From Tubiluchus corallicola (Eukaryota > Priapulida > Priapulimorpha > Priapulimorphida > Tubiluchidae): a DNA stretch of 64,000 nucleotides. Below, in pieces: positions 58,101-64,000 of the stretch (its first letter is position 1; every line of letters starts with the position of its first letter). Under the pieces are notes generated by a model. It saw only the letters and a list, made by a program, of their open reading frames with translations, made no database searches and was not told the DNA's origin. The position numbers and the translations under genes were made by a program. Location: positions 247,541 through 311,540 of the forward strand of contig JAQGDQ010000269.1 of the NCBI GenBank assembly GCA_030141605.1, read 5' to 3'.

Positions 58101-61100
58101 ATCAGAAAAATACCGTAAAACTAACTATTTCAGGATACTAATATTACATTGATATGTAACATAAATTTTGACCACATTTAAACTTATTGAGGTTTATAAA
58201 ATACTGACCAGGAAAGAAACAATTTGCCTGAAATATCGTTAATTTAGTCGTGGATTCAAAAACTAGAGGACATAGTCCAAAACTTTTTATGAGCGGTCAT
58301 GTCTGTCTCGACATTTGTAAACATTTATTTATCGTGAGAGAAGTTAACCAATGAAATAATTTGCGTGCCATGGTGATTACTGCACCAATCCTAGTAAAGT
58401 GTAAATCATTAACTGACGGTTACTGTGTGGAAAAATTTTGGGTTTGTATGAATGTGCTCGCTTAACCTTTAATTGTGATAGTATAACAGTATAACATGGC
58501 TGACAAATTGCAGCTGCTGTTCATGTACAGAAAAAACTGCAACGCGTAGCTTCTGGAGGTGTGTGGAAAATTACACACGGTGATTGGGCCGTCAGCAGAA
58601 CTCGAGTGAGCAAGATTGACGGTCTGCTTGACGTTAACCAGACATGGGTATCTTTTACAAATACAATACCTCTAGCAGGATGCAGAGCTACCAACATTTT
58701 TTGGGGGAATGTTTTTCTCTAGGCCAGATTGCGATCTTCTGGGCCCATGGGCTAATGAAATTGTGGGGCCCCTCAGGCGGAGCCATCCTCTAACTTTCTC
58801 TCACTCGTCTTGAATAATTTTTGGTGACATTTACATAGATTGAAATAAACTCATTGCAATTTCTTTAAATAATTTAGAATAGCTAATTTTTGTTTGTCAA
58901 TAAAATATTCTTTAAGAAATCCGCTATTTTACCGTCATCACCATCGTCGTCACCGTCGTCGTCATTATTTTTGCTAAGAAGCTTCAATATTGGTGCGTGG
59001 ACTGACATGCTGTATAGTTAGCACAAACATATAGACGTTTGCCTTTGAGAACACTTAATCCTAGGGTTGACTTTTGCGGGCTGGAAGTTAATGCAGACAT
59101 AACAGCTATACTACTAATTTGCAATATCTTTACCCCGTTGGAGTGCATAATTATTTCTTTTTCTTCTGGTTTATCGATTATTCTTTAGTTTTTGTTCATT
59201 TGTTCACTTTGTTTATATAATTTTAATGTTTCACATTCTTTCATTACAGTGTCTGTCACCGGATGAAATTCTATCCCAATTTAATATTCACACTTATGAC
59301 TCTATCAGCGAGCATATCTTTTTGCACATCTGCCCAGCGGTCATCTATGAGCTGGACATTGCAAACTGCATGCAGAAATTTAAGCGGGAGCTGGAAGATG
59401 AAGAGCCAGAGGGGCATGCAGAGATCGTTCACGTGACAAAAAGAAAAATAACTGATATTCCCATGAATGGTAAGAAATATAGGTGGGGGGGGGGTCACAG
59501 GGGTGCAACATTATTTGGACCTGAGATCTTGAAAAATATGTATTCAGCTGGACTAAATTTGTAAAAGGTATTTGTAAAAGGTAATGCTAAAATTGCTTTT
59601 ACAAAATGACCTATTAGCTCCCACTTGCCTGCAATAGAAACCGGTAGGAGCCATAAACCTAATAAAATCCTAGCCAATGAAATATTTCGTACTCAGTGCG
59701 ACCCAAACAAACAAAAAGTAAAAGACACATGCTCTTACACTGTTACTAGATACGAACAGCTAAGAAACACCCTTTATACGGAAATTATTTCTATGTATCC
59801 AAACTTTACCCTACACTTATCAGATGATGTCAAACTAAAATTATTATCACGTTCAAGTGATTCAGAAATTCTTCAAATTTCTTGTAATTTTACTTTAAAA
59901 TGTATCAATTCTAGGATATAATTATTATAACTTCTAAAAACGAACCATAAAATATAACTAAGATCGTTTATGTAAACCAAATACTATATGTGTATATAAC
60001 CGTATGTATATATGTATATTTATGTTACCCTATTGGGTCTATACATGAAAGTTTGATGCTTTGTCTTTAGTTTAAATTATTGTGTTTAATTTGTATTATT
60101 GTGTTGTTACTAATGTATGTTTAATTGCGTTATATATGTATGTATTTATATTTTTGTAAACAGTGACTGTGTGAATAGTAATTACCTAATAAGCATTTGG
60201 AAGTGTGGATTTAAGTGCCCTGATGTTCTTCTAAGAAGACCAGACATAGTGTAAGTGTTAACAGTTTTCTTCTTTCATGTCCTGCAGATATGCAGGCCAA
60301 GTATAATCCCAATTTATACACATTTTTATTGTTAATTCAAAGTAAAATACGTGAATAATACATGTTTAGATAAGAACAGGTTCCTGTAATTCCGGGAAAC
60401 CTCAGATCAAAATTTTAGAGGTTTGCTAAAATTTTAAGCAAAAGAATGAAATATGTAAAATGTTGAAGTTCCATAAAAAGTTCAATGTGTACAATCTTGA
60501 GTACAAACAATGCAAAAGTAGAAAGACAGGTTTGTTAACAAGCATCGAACATAGTTTTTGTTAAGCTGAACTCAGAAAAACAAGCAGGACACTTGTTTGA
60601 GTTGAAAATGGTGTAAAGTATTTGACTAAACGGCTCGTTTCCCAAGTTGGGTATTTAAGAATCAGACTCAGAGGCACCATTTTGGTTTTTTGTCAAATGC
60701 AAGCTCAAATATTCAAAAATGATTTGAAATTTTGTTTTGAGATGTATTTTAATAGTTTCCAAATTAAATTCTAGCATATTTAGATGCTTTATTTTGCAGA
60801 TCTATGTTAAATTTTGCCAAATTATAATGATTTAAAGAGTTTTGCCATTTTCAATGGTGGCCATTTTTAATTTGACCTCTGACAGCCCTCAAAGATCAAA
60901 TCTGATTTCCCTCCTCATTTAAAATAAAAACGTTATGGTGTCCCCTATCTATGTTAGAAATTGCAAAAAAAATTCTCAAAAAGTGCACAATTGTTTGTAA
61001 CATGACAGCTTATCCGCTGCACAAGTTAAGGGTTAGGGGTTGTTTGTTGCGATAGTCACTCTGGCAAATTACGAAAAATTGAGATATATAACCAAACCAG

Positions 61101-61479
61101 TATGATATCATAATTATTACAGATGCTTTGCATTCGAGAACTTCTACTCCTAAGTTTGGTATCAGCATTTCTTGAAATTAATGCGCAAGCTGGACGTGCC
61201 AGATCCAAGCACATACAATTTAGGCAAACAACCAAAAGCACATACAATTTAGGCAAACAATCAAAAGCACATACATTTCTATTAAGTAATCTATTTATTC
61301 TTATTACAGTTTGGGGAGCTGCCATGGTAGCCATTTTTATCATTTCATCTGCTGGACTCCTGGTAGTGGCAGTTGTTCCGTTGTTAGATAAGGCTTTTTA
61401 TCAATTCATCTTACACTTTTTGGTTTCTTTGGCTGTTGGATCACTTTCAGGCGATGCGTTACTTCATCTGTTTCCTCAC
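54500..61479 (+). CDS. SLC39A6/10: LIV-1 subfamily ZIP zinc transporter (SLC39A6/10 type), 3'-partial
   Basis: Zinc importer of the plasma membrane. Exons 54500-55117, 59250-59469 and 61310-61479 give 336 residues; the rest lies beyond the window. The start ATG at 54500 opens a signal peptide (KYILAFITILAITKADD). Then come a His-rich stretch (HYSHSSSGHHAG, 81-92), IAEIFNKYGREHVMDFEGFE (about 101-120, as in ZIP6/10), N-glycosylation sites and a basic cleavage site VRKKR near residue 173. Exon 2 carries the prion-like domain cysteines with CPAVIYELDIANC, the CPALLY-type motif of ZIP6 and ZIP10. Exon 3 encodes two membrane segments ending GSLSGDALLHLFPH. The zinc-site helices (HNFxDG, HExPHE) are not in the window. 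ZIP6 and ZIP10 cannot be separated. Confidence 0.88.
56003..56042 (-). pseudogene. Remnant related to the 30.1-kb unidentified ORF
   Basis: The - strand reads QLFYKRLYQDEGYE, matching DLFYKYLYQNEG of the ORF at 30094-30381. It is stopped soon after. Confidence 0.45.
56050..56540 (-). mobile_element. Decayed LINE C-terminus, minus strand
   Basis: Frameshifted but readable: RRDVTELQST, HSLKLCVRRTNKKGYGF, and IIWNSLLSSVNDAPFVNTG in the ORF 56059-56298. This is the usual end of CR1/Jockey-type ORF2 (WNSLPxxVVxA) in ZIP intron 1. Confidence 0.7.
58353..58722 (+). repeat. Direct repeat R3 copy 1 with exon-like ORF (58514-58722)
   Basis: An acceptor-like aaattgcag precedes a 69-codon open frame (VASGGVWKITHGDWAVSRTR, LLDVNQTWVSF, PLAGCRATNIFWGNVF) ending TAG at 58720. 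The same sequence recurs at 63686-64000: the exon-like part is identical as far as the window shows, the intron-like part has diverged. Protein family not recognised. Its phase does not fit ZIP exon 1. Confidence 0.6.
58725..58885 (-). mobile_element. hAT-type fragment related to 28716-28953
   Basis: On the - strand, ctatgtaaatgtcaccaaaa, ggatggctccgcctgagggg and cccca match the element at 28836-28925. The outer end is lost. Confidence 0.6.
59250..59469 (+). CDS. SLC39A6/10: ZIP exon 2: prion-like cysteine domain
   Basis: Acceptor tcattacag, donor gtaaga at 59470, phase 0 to 1. It begins CLSPDEILSQF and contains ICPAVIYELDIANCMQKF. The open frame beyond 59469 is intron. Confidence 0.88.
59580..60180 (+). 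mobile_element. LINE 3' fragment: ORF2 C-terminus and 3' UTR
   Basis: HLPAIETGRSHKPNK, YTVTRYEQLRNTLYTEI and LSDDVKLKLL match the C-terminal Cys/His-containing region of Jockey/CR1-type ORF2 (IETGR, YxxLR). The 3' UTR from about 59930 matches 63340-63485 in inverted orientation. Confidence 0.65.
61208..61280 (+). repeat. 29-bp tandem repeat, 2.5 copies, beside ZIP exon 3
   Basis: Units starting agcacatacaatttaggcaa at 61208, 61237 and 61266. Confidence 0.9.
61310..61479 (+). CDS. SLC39A6/10: ZIP exon 3: membrane segments 1 and 2
   Basis: Acceptor ttattacag, donor gtatgt at 61480, phase 1 to 0. WGAAMVAIFIISSAGLLVVA and HFLVSLAVGSLSGDALLHLF are typical LIV-1 helices. Confidence 0.92.
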
Positions 61480-63685
61480 GTATGTATATAGGTTATTTTT
61501 ACTAATTATGTTCCAAAAGAAATAGTACAGTAGAATTATGCTGATATGCAGCATATGATATGAGGGACATCACCTTTGTGATATAGGGCGCTTTCGTTAT
61601 TACACCACAAACACTTTTTTGCTACTAATTTCTAATACGTGCTGACACGTGGGTTCAGTGAACCTTTCCATTTAAGCATAGTTCACAGACATGTATTTCG
61701 AATAGAAGCAAACAAAACAGTTTTTAATATTACTGATAAATCTTTGGTTTAATGAGATAACAAGAACTAAAAACAATTCACTTAAATCCAAAACAACAAC
61801 AAAGTTGTTATAATTACGAACCTCGTTTATAGATAACCTACGATAAACAGAAGACTAGTTAGCCCCAACGTAGTTACTCTTCCAAAGCTCGGGCAGGGGG
61901 TGGAATCTTACGTGGCCACTTCTACAATGCTTGTCAGGTGTACCGGAGTCGTAAGTGGTTACTTCTCCAATCCTGGTGGAGTGCAGTGGAACTACCATTG
62001 ATACAACGTCTCACGGCTCGAACACCTAACCCTTTGGTGTGTCAGTACCCTTTAATCACTTTCTGTCGTCACAGTAATTAAGTCTTGACTTCGACTGCTA
62101 ATAAATGTTCGTCGGAAACCATATTCGACGACTTCACTGGCTTAGCACAATCGAAACTCTGCGTTGAACCAGGTTTCAATTTCTAGAACAGGTAAAACTG
62201 GATGACCTTGTCCTTTAACACGACGATTTATTGGCTAGATAGCCTGTTCAGTTGAGCGTATGACCAATCACTTTTTTTCTTGTAAAGGAGATCTAGGGAC
62301 AGGTATGAGGTGGGACCCTTCTCAGACCTAGCTAGGTGCATGCTCATATAAGTACAGTCACAACTTGCTTTATTGTAGTAGATAAATTCGCTTAATGAGC
62401 AATTAACCAATGACTCATTCAATTAACATAAGCAGTTAGCTAAATTAAGCTATTAATGCAGCCTAAGTATGGGACATACACAAAATGATACTAGAATACC
62501 GTTCAACTATATTGAAAGGGGTTGCAATGCTCTTCGGTAGTTCTTATATTCCAGACTGACGTCACGTACGTCACACAGCATTTTTGAAATAAGCTACTTG
62601 ATGTGTGTACATAAACTCATGAAAAGAAAACAATTAACAAAGTTCTTTGGTTGCACAGTATTATTAGTCAGTGACGAAGAAGATATAGTATCAAGCAACA
62701 GGTGAATTTTTTAGAATACAAACAAATAACATATGTACGTATATATATGCATGTAATTTATCGATGAAATCAAATTATATCTATACATGAACAACGAGGT
62801 AAATGCCACAATCTGTACATTAGTGATTTTTGTCTAAATGTCACTTTGCGCACATTTTCTACTCAATGTTACAACATTTAACACAGCGTTATGCCTACAA
62901 GGTACTATTTAAATTTTTTAAAGAACACGGTGGTAAATCTATAGCGAAACACCTATATGCAGAACTGAAATTACACCATATATATAATTCATTTCATACT
63001 AATTAACAAGTCAGCATAAAATATGAAAAATTTCATGACATATTATGTACGAATTAGGGTGCTCAGAGAAGTGAGTTAAATCAGCAAAGGTTACATTATC
63101 GTAGCGGTTTCTAATATTAGATGTTCTCAGTTTGAATGTCCCAGCAAGGACATAACCTATTTTCTCTTGGCTGTCGCGCCCATCTACTTATTTCTATTCG
63201 CAACCGATGTGTCTGAAGACGCATTCTTGTAAAGCTTATCCAATGATGCTCAAATGCTGTCGATTTAAAACGTTTGGAGACTGGGGTTCAATGCCAAGTT
63301 CAATTGTAATTTCAATTCCATACATAATGTTTAAAAACATTAAAAATGTAACGAACAATATTATACAATTTTAAATTAAACATACATCAACAACACAATA
63401 ATACAAATTACATACAATAATTTAAACTAAGGCAAAACATCAAACTTTCATGTATCGGCCCAATGGCATAACATAAACATATATATATTCAAGGTAGTTA
63501 CATGCACATATAGCATTTAATTTACAGAAATGATATTAGTTAAATATAATGCATTTTAAATTTATAATAATTACATCTTGGTGCTGAAACATTTTAAAAC
63601 AAAATTTCAAACAATTTGAATCATTTAGCCTAATAATAATTTTAGTTTGACATCATCTGATAAGTAAACAAAGTTTGGATACATA
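61480..63685 (+). other. ZIP intron 3 and beyond
   Basis: No further ZIP exon recognised. Contains the LINE copy at 63310 and a SINE-like B box (ctcagtttgaatgtcc) near 63128. Confidence 0.5.
63310..63490 (-). mobile_element. LINE 3' UTR copy, minus strand
   Basis: On the - strand, gatacatgaaagtttgatgt and ttagtttaaattattgta are near-identical to 60040-60090. Same family as the fragment at 59580-60180. Confidence 0.7.
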
Positions 63686-64000
63686 GAAATAATTTGCGTA
63701 CCATGGCATTACTGCACCTAACTAGTAAAGTAAACTATTAACTGATTGAAGGCTGTGGAAAAATTCTTGGGTTTGTATGAATGTAAGCCGCTTAACCTTT
63801 AATTGGTGATATATAACAGTATAATATGTATTGGACAAATTGCAGCTGCTGTTCATGTACAGAAAAAACTGCAACGCGTAGCTTCTGGAGGTGTGTGGAA
63901 AATTACACACGGTGATTGGGCCGTCAGCAGAACTCGAGTGAGCAAGATTGACGGTCTGCTTGACGTTAACCAGACATGGGTATCTTTTACAAATACAATA
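63686..64000 (+). repeat. Direct repeat R3 copy 2, cut by window end
   Basis: Copy of 58353-58668. Bases 63841-64000 are identical by eye to 58509-58668, including the acceptor-like ttgcag and the open frame. Confidence 0.75.

Noticed and set aside
58514-58722. Cassette exon of the ZIP gene
   Set aside because: Its acceptor phase needs a phase-1 donor, but ZIP exon 1 ends in phase 0, and the frame ends in a stop.
59470-59564. Read-through of ZIP exon 2
   Set aside because: A consensus gtaag donor at 59470 fits the phase of exon 3; the rest contains a G-run and is not ZIP-like.
1-64000. CRISPR array, operons or bacterial signals
   Set aside because: The window is spliced animal DNA; the direct repeats seen are adjacent tandem or dispersed transposon repeats without spacers.

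Overview
The window is nuclear DNA from an animal. It is AT-rich, with many short exons in introns of 0.1 to 4 kb, consensus GT..AG splice sites, AATAAA signals and abundant decayed transposons. CpG looks scarcer and TG/CA richer outside exons, as in genomes with mosaic germline methylation. All three genes are on the + strand and are animal genes with vertebrate counterparts. An invertebrate is likely; a tunicate would fit the look of the sequence, but nothing here proves a clade.

Layout. (1) 1-16457: a kinesin-8 motor gene (KIF18A/B type), 5' end outside the window. Nineteen exons with mutually consistent phases give 1193 residues plus stop. 3' UTR and poly(A) signals run to about 17.2 kb. 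(2) 17.2-27.1 kb: intergenic, with a 5'-truncated non-LTR retrotransposon broken by two stops (18586-20400), the 3' end of a second LINE on the - strand (20650-21720) and a pogo/Tigger-like MITE with TA duplication (21867-22658). (3) 27094-44695: an orthologue of CCDC91 (p56, the GGA partner), 12 exons and about 754 residues, with an acidic C-terminal extension. Its introns hold two hAT-type elements, a fold-back element, LINE ends, tRNA-like SINEs and an unidentified antisense ORF. (4) 45.1-54.5 kb: intergenic, with a long GT microsatellite, copies of a dispersed repeat, a near-perfect hairpin MITE, trinucleotide-rich DNA and a 16-bp minisatellite. (5) 54500 to beyond the window: the first three coding exons of a LIV-1 subfamily ZIP zinc transporter (SLC39A6/10 type), with signal peptide, His-rich ectodomain, prion-like cysteine domain and first two membrane segments. 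Its introns hold LINE fragments and a conserved exon-like duplication.

The three genes act in unrelated processes (spindle microtubules, trans-Golgi sorting, zinc uptake); their linkage suggests no joint pathway.

The most unusual signal is in the kinesin gene. Three splice junctions are tandemly duplicated: a 35-bp array carrying repeated 5' donor sites begins at the end of exon 11, an exact 40-bp array of six 3' acceptor sites runs into exon 7, and a 53-bp duplication of the acceptor precedes exon 15. Other notable items are a 155-bp exon-like segment present in identical form at 58.5 kb and 63.85 kb, and an unidentified 95-codon antisense ORF whose motif recurs at 56.0 kb. All homology statements are by eye, without database search.
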